NCBI GenBank assembly: GCA_040182905.1
Contig: JARQWU010000021.1
Span: forward strand, 16,783-80,782
Length of the DNA: 64,000 nucleotides
Direction of reading: 5' to 3'
DNA from: Barthelona sp. PAP020
Lineage: Eukaryota > Metamonada: BaSk clade
Below the pieces are notes generated by a model. That model searched no databases, was not told the origin of the DNA, and worked only from the letters and a program-made list of their open reading frames with translations. Positions 29,406 through 39,161 of this stretch are shown piece by piece; position 1 is the stretch's first letter; every line of letters starts with the position of its first letter. A program made the position numbers and the translations under genes.

Positions 29406-31502
29406 ATGGCAAATCTTCTGCAAAAATATTCGATATCTTTTCAAAAGATTGATATATCCAATATTGATGAATTAATTGCTAGTTCTCAATCAACTTGTTG
29501 TTATTTTGATAATAGTTTGATAATATTTGGTGGAATGACAGCTAAAGGTGCTACTAATCGTTTATACATTTATAATGAGCATAATCTATTGTTGAAATAT
29601 GAAGAAAATGCATTAATTTCACCCCGATATGGTCATTCTGCTTGCATATATGGTAGTTATATGTATATATTTGGCGGAAAGAATGATAAAAGAACATTTA
29701 ATGATATTTGGAGATATAATTTACGTACTAATCAATGGACTGAATTAGAGATTGATTCGTATAAACCACAAGCAAGATATAATCATTGTTGTGTTGTTTA
29801 TGATGATAATATGTTTCTTTTTGGTGGTGTATCTGATACCTATTTGAATGATTTCCACAGATTTAATTTTGACACATGTAGTTGGTCTCATATTGAATCA
29901 ACAACAACCCCTTTACCAAGATACAATCATCGAATGGTTATTTTTAAAGGCCACATATATCTTCATGGGGGGTTTACGTTTTTGAATGGACCTACATATT
30001 TGGCAGATATATGGAGTTTTGATCCTGGTTTAACACCGGACAAAATGGATTGGCAAAGGATTATTTTGAGTGATGAAGCGGATATTAGACGTGAAAGTCA
30101 TGGTCTATTATGTATGGAAAGCCATTTGATTATTTTTGGTGGGAGAAATGAAGAAGGATTATGTAATAAAACGATGATTGTTGATTTGAATGAAAAAAGA
30201 TGTGTATTTCAGCAAGAACTGAAGAACTTACCACAACTTGTTTCATTTGCTTTTGCTTTCAAAACACCAAATAACATATTTGTTGTCAACGGATCTACTG
30301 GTATGGGCAGATATAATAACGGGATATATGAGGGACTAATAAACCTCCGAACAGAATTGCTATTGGAAAAACAGGAAAGTGAATCAACCAAAGATAAGAA
30401 TAGTGTGGAATTACCATCCATGATCGATTTAACTACTTTATATTGTGATAGTGTTATCAAATGTCAAGATGGTGAATTGCCAATTTGGAATGCTATCTTT
30501 GAGTGTCGTATCCCCAATTTTGGTCGCGTCACTGATATGAATATGAACATTGTGAATGCTTTATTCTATTATTGTGTTACGGATACTTTACCGACAGGAT
30601 TGACCCCTAGAGAGGTAGCTATTTTGGCTGTCACAGCTAATCGTTTACAAATAGACTATTTATACAAGATTACATTTGAGTATTTCGAATCCTTGATTAA
30701 CAGAGAAAACGTGACTGAAATCTGTCTGTTATTGGAGGATTTTAATCTTTTGATTTTTTCAGGGATTACTGCACAACACATCTTTCTATTTTCCTCTGAA
30801 TTGAATGATTCAGAGTTGATTTTGATTTTGAGAACCCACTGTGGATTGTTATATGTGAAAGCACTGCAAAATGAAGATTTCTTCAACAGTTCAAAGTGGA
30901 AAATAGATTCTAATGTACATTCAAAACATGCTACAGATATTCTCAGATTGTACACTGAGAAAATCGACTTTGATTGTGTGCTAATGTATGAAAATATGGA
31001 AATTTGTAGATGTCATCGGGTAATTTTAGCGTTATATTCACCTGTTTTCACAAATTTATTGAAAGAAAAGAATAGAGAATCAATGATTCAAATTAATTTA
31101 CCAACCTACATTCCTAAACAGATCTGTGATTGTATTGAAAAGATAATTTCATATTTATATTCAAAACAAGTGCCTAGTTTGAATTTTTTGCAAAGTTTTT
31201 CAAATTTAATTTTCATTTCAAATTATGACATTGTCGTTCCCAAGTTATTTAATGTTTTGGTTGAAAAAATCATTTTAGAAATTGAATCTAGTGCTCATGT
31301 ATTCCCAATGTTGAAAAATTTGTATCAAATAAAACATTCAGAAACATTTAACTATTCCAAACATTATGATTTCTTCAATTCCTTGGAAAATAAGATATTC
31401 AATTATTATTATCAAAATGAGCAGTTTTTAAGGTCAAATCCAGAATTAGTTTCTTTGCCAAGAGATATTCTTATCTCTCTTTTGCAAAAGATTCCATTAT
31501 GA
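29406..31502 (+). CDS. Kelch-repeat protein with two BTB regions (LZTR1-like)
   Basis: A 698-residue protein from ATG 29406. Residues ~20-330 contain five to six kelch motifs, recognisable by GG pairs and spaced Tyr/Trp (for example YIFGGKND..W, MFLFGGVS, IYLHGGFT, LIIFGGRN). After a linker come two BTB-type regions: a divergent one (about 350-430) with an intact TPREVAILAVTANRLQ helix, and a clearer one (about 515-600) with DCVLMYENMEICRCHRVILALYSPVF. Kelch followed by two BTB domains is the layout of LZTR1, a CUL3 adaptor for Ras-family GTPases, and of several amoebal proteins. Architecture supports a CUL3 substrate receptor; the substrate is unknown. Confidence 0.75.
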   Translation: MANLLQKYSISFQKIDISNIDELIASSQSTCCYFDNSLIIFGGMTAKGATNRLYIYNEHNLLLKYEENALISPRYGHSACIYGSYMYIFGGKNDKRTFNDIWRYNLRTNQWTELEIDSYKPQARYNHCCVVYDDNMFLFGGVSDTYLNDFHRFNFDTCSWSHIESTTTPLPRYNHRMVIFKGHIYLHGGFTFLNGPTYLADIWSFDPGLTPDKMDWQRIILSDEADIRRESHGLLCMESHLIIFGGRNEEGLCNKTMIVDLNEKRCVFQQELKNLPQLVSFAFAFKTPNNIFVVNGSTGMGRYNNGIYEGLINLRTELLLEKQESESTKDKNSVELPSMIDLTTLYCDSVIKCQDGELPIWNAIFECRIPNFGRVTDMNMNIVNALFYYCVTDTLPTGLTPREVAILAVTANRLQIDYLYKITFEYFESLINRENVTEICLLLEDFNLLIFSGITAQHIFLFSSELNDSELILILRTHCGLLYVKALQNEDFFNSSKWKIDSNVHSKHATDILRLYTEKIDFDCVLMYENMEICRCHRVILALYSPVFTNLLKEKNRESMIQINLPTYIPKQICDCIEKIISYLYSKQVPSLNFLQSFSNLIFISNYDIVVPKLFNVLVEKIILEIESSAHVFPMLKNLYQIKHSETFNYSKHYDFFNSLENKIFNYYYQNEQFLRSNPELVSLPRDILISLLQKIPL

Positions 31503-31911
31503 CAATTGTAAATTTTTGTGTTTTTTGTTTTATTATTCAAAGCTTGATTTGGCATATTTTTGTCTCAAAATATGGTGTAAGAATGACTGAGAACTGTTTT
31601 TCATGTTGAAAGCAGATTTTTCCTTTGTATAGTTTTGTTTCTACGAAATAGAATGATGTTTAACCAGTAATTCGTGTTAATATATGAATGATTAGATGAA
31701 TTTGATTATTAATCAACCATAATTGACACAATAATTAAAAAGAAAGCGAAAATTTCATCAAACAAAATGAGGAATTCAAAAACATGAAAAAAAAGTCCTT
31801 TTTATTTCATAAACAGGTGTAAAAACACAAATTGAAGCTTTAATACTAGAAAACTTCAAAGATTGCCTAGTTAAATTGATTTTGATCATTTTTTTTAGTT
31901 AACCATGTGAC
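31503..31911. other. Intergenic region before WD40 gene
   Basis: About 410 bp between genes on the same strand, with no coding frame. The last part ends in a T8 tract and TTAG just before the start-stop element described for the WD40 gene. It could carry the 3' end of an unrecognised 5' UTR intron. Confidence 0.4.
31904..31909 (+). promoter_or_regulatory. Start-stop element (ATGTGA) upstream of WD40 start
   Basis: An ATG directly followed by TGA at 31904-31909 lies 2 bases before the WD40 start codon at 31912. If included in the mRNA, ribosomes would pause or terminate there, as described for minimal uORFs. Whether the transcript starts upstream of it is unknown. Confidence 0.3.
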
Positions 31912-33126
31912 ATGATTGATGAGTCAAAAAATAAGTTGGTGGAGAAAATTCTTCACAATGCCCTTCCCCAAAAAATTGATGAAAAGAGTGTTAAGGAAAT
32001 TGAATCTGCAATTGCTGGTTATATGAATGATATTGAATATTCTGTAGATGGTAAACTTTTGGTGATTGGTGGTAATAGTGGCGATGTTCAGGTGATTAAT
32101 GCAGGAACTAATAGATTGAATCGCACTTTAACAGATCACACACATTGGGTTCTTTGTATCGCTTTTTCATCAGATGGACAAAAATTAGCTACTTGTTCCT
32201 TTGATCATTCTATTGTTGTATACAATCTTCCAGATTTTTCAATTTTTAACAGATTATTGACCAATGCATCTATTTTTGGAATTTGTTTTTCCAATTGTTC
32301 CAATTATGTCTATTCTTGTGACAATGAGGGAACTTTAAAGAAATGGGACATAAATAATTGCATGGTTGTCTTGGAAAAAATAATTCATTCAAATAGTGTT
32401 TGGAGGATTAAACTTTCAAAAGATAGTAGGCATCTCCTAACTTGTAGTGATGATAAAACAGTGAAATTAGTTGACCCTTGTCATTTCTCTGTTATTCGTT
32501 CATTTGATCATGATGGATCTGTTAGAGCTATCGAATTTCATCCAACCAAAAGAATTATTGCTGCTGGTGATGAATTAAACAAAGTAAAACTGTGGAACAT
32601 AGATGATGGATCCCTTCTTCACACATTTGATATGGGTGGTCAAGTATTTTCTTTACATTTTTTGGGAAGCAATCTCTTGCTGATCATGTCTGGTGATGGA
32701 TATATTACTTTATTCAATATTGATCACTTTTCTGACATTCAAAAGGTTTATTGTGGTTGTTCAAGTTGTTTTTTTTCTTTTGCTATATCACCTGATAGGA
32801 CACAGTTAGCGTGTGGACAATGTGAAGGTAATGTAATTAAGATGTATTCAGTGGCACATTCTTATGATCCGTTTCGTCAATCTGAACTTATTGAATTATC
32901 AAAGACCGATGGGAATGTGTTATCGAATCTATTAGGTATGAATGTTGATCTTCAAATCATTAGACAGTTGGTAAGCGCTGGTATCTGCATGAATGAAGAG
33001 GATTACAATATGACTATTGAAACATGTTGGGATTTAGTTGATCTCAATGAAAATAATGGAGGCAATATGCAGACCTTTGCAGTTGAACACTGTGAGAATA
33101 GTGATGATGATATTGATGATGATTAA
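31912..33126 (+). CDS. WD40-repeat protein, 404 residues
   Basis: ATG 31912 begins a protein with about six or seven WD40 blades from residue 35 to 325, each with a GH/DH-type and a terminal W/Y-D-like pair (for example HTHWVLCIAFSSDG, LTCSDDKTVKLVD, KVKLWNIDDG). The N-terminal ~30 residues and the C-terminal ~70 (ending in an acidic Asp run) are outside the propeller. Blades are imperfect, so the number is approximate. No orthologue was recognised; WD40 proteins of this size act as scaffolds. The C-terminal segment with SNLLGMNVDLQIIRQLVSAG could be a docking helix. Confidence 0.85.
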   Translation: MIDESKNKLVEKILHNALPQKIDEKSVKEIESAIAGYMNDIEYSVDGKLLVIGGNSGDVQVINAGTNRLNRTLTDHTHWVLCIAFSSDGQKLATCSFDHSIVVYNLPDFSIFNRLLTNASIFGICFSNCSNYVYSCDNEGTLKKWDINNCMVVLEKIIHSNSVWRIKLSKDSRHLLTCSDDKTVKLVDPCHFSVIRSFDHDGSVRAIEFHPTKRIIAAGDELNKVKLWNIDDGSLLHTFDMGGQVFSLHFLGSNLLLIMSGDGYITLFNIDHFSDIQKVYCGCSSCFFSFAISPDRTQLACGQCEGNVIKMYSVAHSYDPFRQSELIELSKTDGNVLSNLLGMNVDLQIIRQLVSAGICMNEEDYNMTIETCWDLVDLNENNGGNMQTFAVEHCENSDDDIDDD

Positions 33127-34102
33127 TCGATTGTGCGGCACAACAAACAAGACTATGCAGGCATTTCAACTTAATTTTTTTATTTATTTATTTACCAGTG
33201 TAAATTCAAGCCAATGATGGTAATTTCAACCATTATTTTTTTTGAATGCTTTTTTGATGGCTCTGCAAATAAAGGATTCAAGCAGGTTTACAAGTCTGAA
33301 AGAAAGTTCTAAAGTGTGCCTCCTCTTATTACTGTAAAGGATCAGCAGTTTGTTATTTTTTGAATTAGAATCAATAAATAGGGTAATAGTTATCAATTAG
33401 GTGCTGTGTTGTGAAAAATAATTGATAGATATTCAGTTTGGAAAAAAAAAGGAAAAAACAATTTACACTCCCATAGAACTGTTAATTGGAAAAGAAATGC
33501 CCTGTTGGGTTGGTGAATCAAACATAAACCTTTAAAAAGGTACTTCATTCTTTCAGTTACTTTTTAACTTCCAATATTTAATTGAAAGGTCAATAAACTT
33601 GACAAATTTATCATCTTTCGCATACAAAGATTGAAAGATAAATGCTTGCAAGTTAAAGTTGAATTTAGCAAGATTTATTTGGCAAAATATGAACTTCAAT
33701 TTGAAAGGTCGAAAATATTTCTTATTTTTCCACATTCAAAAGTTTTTATCTAGGATTCAACATGTAATATTTGCATTCATAAGTTTATTACAACCAGTCT
33801 TTTGGTATAAAGTGAATAAAATAACATAGTTAAAGAAAATATCATTGAAATTGGATAAAATTTACACTTATTTTCATATTTTCATATTTTCAAAACACTC
33901 AACCCATATCACTGGAAATTTCTTTCATTTTCAAGAAAGAAAAGATCGATTTTTCAGCTTTCTGACGAGAAGCACAGTATTAACATCCTATAAAAGGCTC
34001 AAAATAACACTCACGGTCATCATTTTAGTTTTGTTCATAAATATAAAGGAAAAATTTTTTTGTAAAAAAGGAATATTGATTGTTTATCTTTTGTTTGATA
34101 CA
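33127..34102. other. Longest gene-free stretch, 976 bp
   Basis: Upstream of the UBR gene no long coding frame is found. A minus-strand ATG frame at 33553-33735 (60 codons) is low-complexity. The TTG-opened frame from 33845 that joins the UBR ORF is a chance upstream extension. A possible C box (ATGATGG near 33214) and CTGA near 33296 were noted, without a pairing terminal stem. It may hold a long promoter, a 5' UTR exon or an unrecognised ncRNA. Confidence 0.4.
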
Positions 34103-37100
34103 ATGTTTGAAACAACTGATGATTTTCTATGTGACTTATTTGATGTGTTTTCTGCAGATTCAATAGAAACTTTAACTGATGAAAATGGAGAAAAACTGTT
34201 TCAATCACAAAAATGTCGAAAAGTGTTTAAAAATGAGATAGGTTTTCATTGTACAGATTGTGAAATCGATTCTAATTGTATTATTTGCTTTGATTGTATG
34301 AAAAATGGAAATCATAAAGGTCATCGTTTATCTTATGTTCTTGTTAGTGGTGGAACATGTGATTGTGCTGATCCACAGTGTTGGAAACCTGAGGGATGTT
34401 GTTCTAAACATCAAATTATTCCTTTTGATCGTTTTAAATTTACTGAAGCACAAGAACAGTTGTGTCGAGATTTCTTGTCTGTTTTTTGTTTTCGTGAATT
34501 TCCTTCAATAAAGACTTTTATTGATGAGAATTTTTCACTTGATTTGCTTGGATTGATTTTCAAAGATATAACCGATGAACAATTGTGCAGTTTGATAAAT
34601 TTTGCTGTTTTTGGATTACCTTCAACAGATTGTAAAATTTACCGAAAGAGAGCTGTTTTATCATATAGTTCTCGGAAGATTAGAGAGGATTATGGACGTT
34701 TGATTACTTTATTAGCAATTGCACCTATTATGAAGGAAAAATTAACAAATAATTTTTTTAATTATGTTTTAAAGCCTTGTAAACCTTCTTCATTTGTATC
34801 AATATTAGAATTTGGAAGTAGTTTCCTTTTTGAATGTATGACTGGTGTAAATTGTAGCAGAAATGCGTTTGTTACTCAACAAATATTGAATATTAGTAAG
34901 AAGTTATATTTTCTTGCTTTAGATATGCCTTTTACACCAAATAGAAATGAATGTATTCCATTTTCTTTGAGTACAGCTGATTGGTATGATTTGATTAGAA
35001 AAACAGTGTTAGAAAATGAAATGATGGTTGCCAGATACTCTCAATACATGGCTTTCATGCTAGAGCAATCGAATGAGTTTGAATACATGTTATTGGATGG
35101 TTATATCGATGATTACTTCAACTACTTGCGGTTGTTTGATTTTTTCGTTGATGTGCCTTTACCATATGTTGAAAATCCTTCTTTAGATCATTTTGGATCA
35201 AATGTGTTACTCAGATATCCAAGTAATTGTTATTTCTTATTGTATGGAATCACTTCAATGGGATTTAAAAATGATGTGTTTGATACATTCTTTTATATCG
35301 ATATTGAAAGGAACAAATTTGTGAATGATACTGATGAAATAATGCAAAAATTGTATGAGACATTGTTGAAACAATTTGAGATTTTTTTTGAAGATTATGT
35401 TGAAATTATGGCGAAGAATGATGAACGATTCAATGATTCTGGTATCCTAGATAGTGAAGGAACTGTGAGTGTGCGCTTTTTATTATTGATGTACTTGTAC
35501 AGCATTTTATTAACATTTGCTGAGGATTTGGCCAATCAGTTGGTTGAAGAGTTCTTATGTGCTTTTAGAGAGCTAATTTTAAAACAATTCTGTGTTCATT
35601 TATACTATTGGTTTTTGTCCTATGATGATCAATTGAAGTTTGTCATCCAAAAGTTTGTTGGTTCAGTTTTCTTTCATGGTCAATCCTTTTTAATTCATAA
35701 ATTATATGAATTCGATAAAGAAACGCTGACAAGTGATGTTTTTAATATTTTCAGCAAAGGAAAGAAATACGGAAACCCAATGTTATGTGATGATGTTGAG
35801 TATATTGATGAATACCTTTCCAGTGAACTTTATGCCACGAATATTGCATTTTGGATTCTAAATACCTGCAACAATATTCAACTCAATACTCTCAATGTTT
35901 TAAGATCCGACATATGTGCATGTTTTGAGTTTGTTAACCGGAATATTGACAGAATAATAAAGAAAGAAGGAAGTTCTGTGGTTGAAATATTGATTCAATG
36001 TTATGAAGAGGATAAAAAGAAAGCTCAAGAGTTAGAGTTACAAGAAATTGCTGACATGCAAATTGACATTGAGATCAAGAAGGAAGAAGAAGATCTTGAA
36101 AAGCGAACTGCAGATATGGAAATAGAACCTAAAGAAGAGGAAGATGGTAATGATGAAATCAATATCACAAATAACACTGAGTCAGAAGCATTAAATGGGG
36201 ATTTATTTACTCATTTAAAGTTTAAGAATGATTTTGTGGAGAACGTATGGTTATTCCCAGATCCTTCACCTGTTAATATGAATGTCTTTTTTAAATTATT
36301 TGAAAGTGTGGCTAAACATGAGGAAAAGGAGGTTTTATTGAAAGCTTTTGATTTTGACCGATTCAATACTGATACGAAAGTTTCACAGGAGAACATTTTG
36401 AAAATTTTGAGACGTTTGGAACATTTGATCACTTCTGATACAGGAATTGAGAAGAAATATTTGATTCTGCAATTGATGTTCTCTGCATATCATTTTTATA
36501 TGGAAAATAGCTTGAAAGATGAAATTATGTTGCTTTTCAGTAAAATTGTTGATAAATTGAAAGATGACATCTTGACACTGTTCTTTGAAACCAATTTTGA
36601 GCGTGTCATTGTTAATCAGAAAATTGATGAAGTTGAAGAGAATGAGATTAAGTTGAAGATCAAGTCTATTCAGGATCAATACATGCAAAGAATGAGTAAT
36701 TTTAAATTTGACGAATTTGAAGACCTTTTGGATGATGAAAATGATGAAAATGGAAATATTGATGCTTCTGAAAGTTCTCACTCGTCACTTCATAAAAACA
36801 TATTTGTTGGGTTACTTTCCAATGATAATCAGTTAATGTGTCACATATGTAATCAACCAATCAATTTTTATGATGAAACAAAAGGTTATATTGGATGCTC
36901 AACAAGAATGATATCTAATGAGTATATTTATGAGTTAGAATCGTTGAAGTTTGATAAAATTGCTGTTAGAAATGGGTTGTGTGGTCACTTTACTCATGAA
37001 CAATGTTATGTTGAGCATGTGAAAGCTTCCATGCCTGAATTATGTTCTTGCCCTACTTGTGGTAAAGGTGGTTTTCCTATATACTTCAAAGGTTTGAAAA

Positions 37101-38407
37101 GTCACATTATTTCGAACAAGGTATTGAATTTCTTTGATTTTATCGATAGATTCGTCTTGATTTCATGGGAAAAAGGTAATATCACTAAGATACCCACAAG
37201 AGATATTGGCATTGGTAGACTGTTGTTATATAATGAGAAAATTGAAGAAAATGATGAACTATTGAAGATTATCCACGAATTTTTTTATTCCCTTGAACAA
37301 TCACCTGATCAATTGCATCAACAAGAACGTTCTTATTTAACAACAATCGTTCATTATTGTCGAGAAAAATTGTTTGATAAGTGTAATGATGGCGTATCAA
37401 TTGCTCGTTTGTTTAGACAAATGTTTGTTTTGCCTGTTTATCTTCAGATTTTCAATGATTTCAATCAGGATATGAGCCAAGACGTGGAAACCGAAGACCA
37501 AAACATTGTGAAACTTTTAAAAATTTTGAATCGTGAATATCAAAAGGATTCCCAACAATCTTTGGAAGAATTGATCGAGCTTTTATTGGATTTGCACCTG
37601 ATCCCCCAAGATTCTGAATTTGCTGCAAATCTTTTTGTTACATTGAACGTTGAACAAAACCCAGATTTCAAATTTGACCTCTCAAATGAAAAAACATTGT
37701 TCCGTTTGCCTGATTTCGTTGGAATCGATAGCTTACCATTATCAATGGAAGACTTGTTTGCCAAACACAATACTACATTTCATCCTGACGATTTACAAAA
37801 TATTGTTAACCAACCCGCTTTTTTTGATGTATTTTTACCATGTCCTGCAATGGGTAAGAGTGAAATTATGATTTTCAACAACACCATTGTGAAAGTTCAA
37901 AATTCCAAAGATTGGGTTATCAATCCTGGCGGTCCTTCATGGGGACATGCCTTTCAATTTGCTTTGTATTGTGAAAGAGATAGGTTATGTTTTTCAAAGG
38001 AGTATTTAAAGACTAATCATGGTCATATTTTAAATATTAATGCAGTTAAGGATTTGAACCGTTTGCTAGTTGGTGTGATTGACGCTTATAGTTCAAAGTA
38101 CACGCGAAAATTGGATACATTGTCTGTTGATCGTTTGTTGAGTTCATTGGATCCTAATCGAAGAAATCGATTGGTTGATAATGCTACTGATGATGATGAC
38201 GTTGTATTCTTGGGATCTGAAGATGATGAGGTTGAGGAAGAAGAAGAAGAAGATGATGATGATGAAGAAGAAAGAGAAAGAGAAGAAGATGAAGAAGAAA
38301 GAGAAGAGTTGGAATTCTTTGATTCACATAACTTTGAAGAGAATGATGATGAAGATAGATTAGATGCCATTGATTTCTTCTTGCGGTTTTTTGGTGGAAA
38401 TCTTTAA
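34103..38407 (+). CDS. UBR-box / RING E3 ubiquitin ligase (N-recognin type)
   Basis: The frame extends upstream to a TTG, but the first good ATG is 34103, giving 1434 residues. At about 38-105 is a UBR zinc box: spaced Cys/His with FHCTDCEIDSNCIICFDC and GGTCDCADPQCW. A RING-H2-like region near residues 910-985 includes MCHICNQPI and CGHFTHEQCYVEHV, with CPTCGKGGFP. The ~130-residue C-terminal region (with FLPCPAMGKSE and WVINPGGPSWGHAF) resembles the UBR autoinhibitory domain. A highly acidic Glu/Asp tract encoded by GAA/GAT repeats precedes the end. These features fit UBR1/2/3-type E3s, which bind destabilising N-termini (N-degrons) and pass ubiquitin from Rad6-like E2s. It is shorter than yeast Ubr1 (1950). 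Confidence 0.88.
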   Translation: MFETTDDFLCDLFDVFSADSIETLTDENGEKLFQSQKCRKVFKNEIGFHCTDCEIDSNCIICFDCMKNGNHKGHRLSYVLVSGGTCDCADPQCWKPEGCCSKHQIIPFDRFKFTEAQEQLCRDFLSVFCFREFPSIKTFIDENFSLDLLGLIFKDITDEQLCSLINFAVFGLPSTDCKIYRKRAVLSYSSRKIREDYGRLITLLAIAPIMKEKLTNNFFNYVLKPCKPSSFVSILEFGSSFLFECMTGVNCSRNAFVTQQILNISKKLYFLALDMPFTPNRNECIPFSLSTADWYDLIRKTVLENEMMVARYSQYMAFMLEQSNEFEYMLLDGYIDDYFNYLRLFDFFVDVPLPYVENPSLDHFGSNVLLRYPSNCYFLLYGITSMGFKNDVFDTFFYIDIERNKFVNDTDEIMQKLYETLLKQFEIFFEDYVEIMAKNDERFNDSGILDSEGTVSVRFLLLMYLYSILLTFAEDLANQLVEEFLCAFRELILKQFCVHLYYWFLSYDDQLKFVIQKFVGSVFFHGQSFLIHKLYEFDKETLTSDVFNIFSKGKKYGNPMLCDDVEYIDEYLSSELYATNIAFWILNTCNNIQLNTLNVLRSDICACFEFVNRNIDRIIKKEGSSVVEILIQCYEEDKKKAQELELQEIADMQIDIEIKKEEEDLEKRTADMEIEPKEEEDGNDEINITNNTESEALNGDLFTHLKFKNDFVENVWLFPDPSPVNMNVFFKLFESVAKHEEKEVLLKAFDFDRFNTDTKVSQENILKILRRLEHLITSDTGIEKKYLILQLMFSAYHFYMENSLKDEIMLLFSKIVDKLKDDILTLFFETNFERVIVNQKIDEVEENEIKLKIKSIQDQYMQRMSNFKFDEFEDLLDDENDENGNIDASESSHSSLHKNIFVGLLSNDNQLMCHICNQPINFYDETKGYIGCSTRMISNEYIYELESLKFDKIAVRNGLCGHFTHEQCYVEHVKASMPELCSCPTCGKGGFPIYFKGLKSHIISNKVLNFFDFIDRFVLISWEKGNITKIPTRDIGIGRLLLYNEKIEENDELLKIIHEFFYSLEQSPDQLHQQERSYLTTIVHYCREKLFDKCNDGVSIARLFRQMFVLPVYLQIFNDFNQDMSQDVETEDQNIVKLLKILNREYQKDSQQSLEELIELLLDLHLIPQDSEFAANLFVTLNVEQNPDFKFDLSNEKTLFRLPDFVGIDSLPLSMEDLFAKHNTTFHPDDLQNIVNQPAFFDVFLPCPAMGKSEIMIFNNTIVKVQNSKDWVINPGGPSWGHAFQFALYCERDRLCFSKEYLKTNHGHILNINAVKDLNRLLVGVIDAYSSKYTRKLDTLSVDRLLSSLDPNRRNRLVDNATDDDDVVFLGSEDDEVEEEEEEDDDDEEEREREEDEEEREELEFFDSHNFEENDDEDRLDAIDFFLRFFGGNL
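38218..38322 (+). repeat. GAT/GAA acidic microsatellite in UBR gene
   Basis: Trinucleotide-like GAA and GAT runs encode an acidic Asp/Glu stretch near the UBR-type protein C-terminus. They are likely length-variable. Confidence 0.85.
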
Positions 38408-38537
38408 TTTTTTATAAACGTGTAGTCTTTTTGTTTTTAATTGTTTAAATATTGAAAGTTTTTCGCTTGATGTGATAAAGCAATATCAAAAAAAAAAACC
38501 TTTTTCATTTTATTTATTTTTTCATTTTATTTGCATA

Positions 38538-38940
38538 ATGGCAAGTATGAATCGATTATATTTATCATTACTAACTAAATTTAGAATCTAGGTTGGTGTC
38601 AGGATTGATATCTTTCTTGTTTCAAGGGATTATTATTGTTTGTTCATTGTTGATCAAACCCTTTTTACAAAAAGATCCTTTACCATTATGTGGTGGATTG
38701 TTTGGTGGAGCTTTTTTCTTTTTCTGTTTTACCATGTTATTCAATTTAATGCAAAAAGTCAATATTTATAACATTGCTATTTCTGTATTTTGTAGTGCTA
38801 TTGTAGGAGGTTTAATCCATCCTATTGCCATTTCATCCACTATTATGGTGGATGTTGCAATTATAGTGTTTTTGTATTTTAAAACTGGAAATAAAAAAGA
38901 AATTTCAACACCAAAGAATAAAAAATCTAAAAGTAATTAG
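38538..38940 (+). CDS. KRTCAP2: KRTCAP2-like oligosaccharyltransferase subunit (one intron)
   Basis: The main frame has no ATG at its 5' end. Splicing ATGGCAA (38538-38544) to 38585 restores it and gives 120 residues beginning MAKSRLVSG. The protein has four hydrophobic segments (about 5-25, 33-53, 60-80, 85-105) and a Lys-rich tail, as in keratinocyte-associated protein 2, a small ER subunit of the STT3A-type oligosaccharyltransferase. Matching features include the GGLFGG turn, an FNLM segment and GGLIHP. Human KRTCAP2 is 136 residues. The role is N-glycosylation of nascent chains at the translocon. The match is by pattern and size; a profile search would settle it. It lies 130 bp downstream of the UBR gene. 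Confidence 0.72.
38545..38584 (+). other. Spliceosomal intron in KRTCAP2-like gene
   Basis: A 40-nt intron with GTATGA donor, a perfect TACTAAC branch site (38569-38575), and TTTAG acceptor. Splicing restores an ATG and frame. Confidence 0.85.
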
Positions 38941-39161
38941 GAATGTCATTTAGAATTTGTTTTCATTAAAGGAATTGTGGGTAAATATAACAATATTTTT
39001 TTTTTTAGTGTGGTTGAAATCACATTCTTTTCATTAACCGTAAATTTTTGAGTTTATATTGAAGAAAATAGCACAATTATGCTGCTAAAGTTATTTCATG
39101 ATTGTTTTTTTTGAAACTGAACCAAAGCAATTTTTTTTTTTTAATTAGTATATTTTGAATA

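Noticed and set aside
33205-33305. ATGATGG and CTGA pair as a possible C/D snoRNA
   Set aside because: C box is imperfect and the ends do not pair.
33845-34102. N-terminal extension of the UBR ORF by 86 residues
   Set aside because: Opens at TTG, is Phe/Ile-rich and precedes a natural ATG at 34103.
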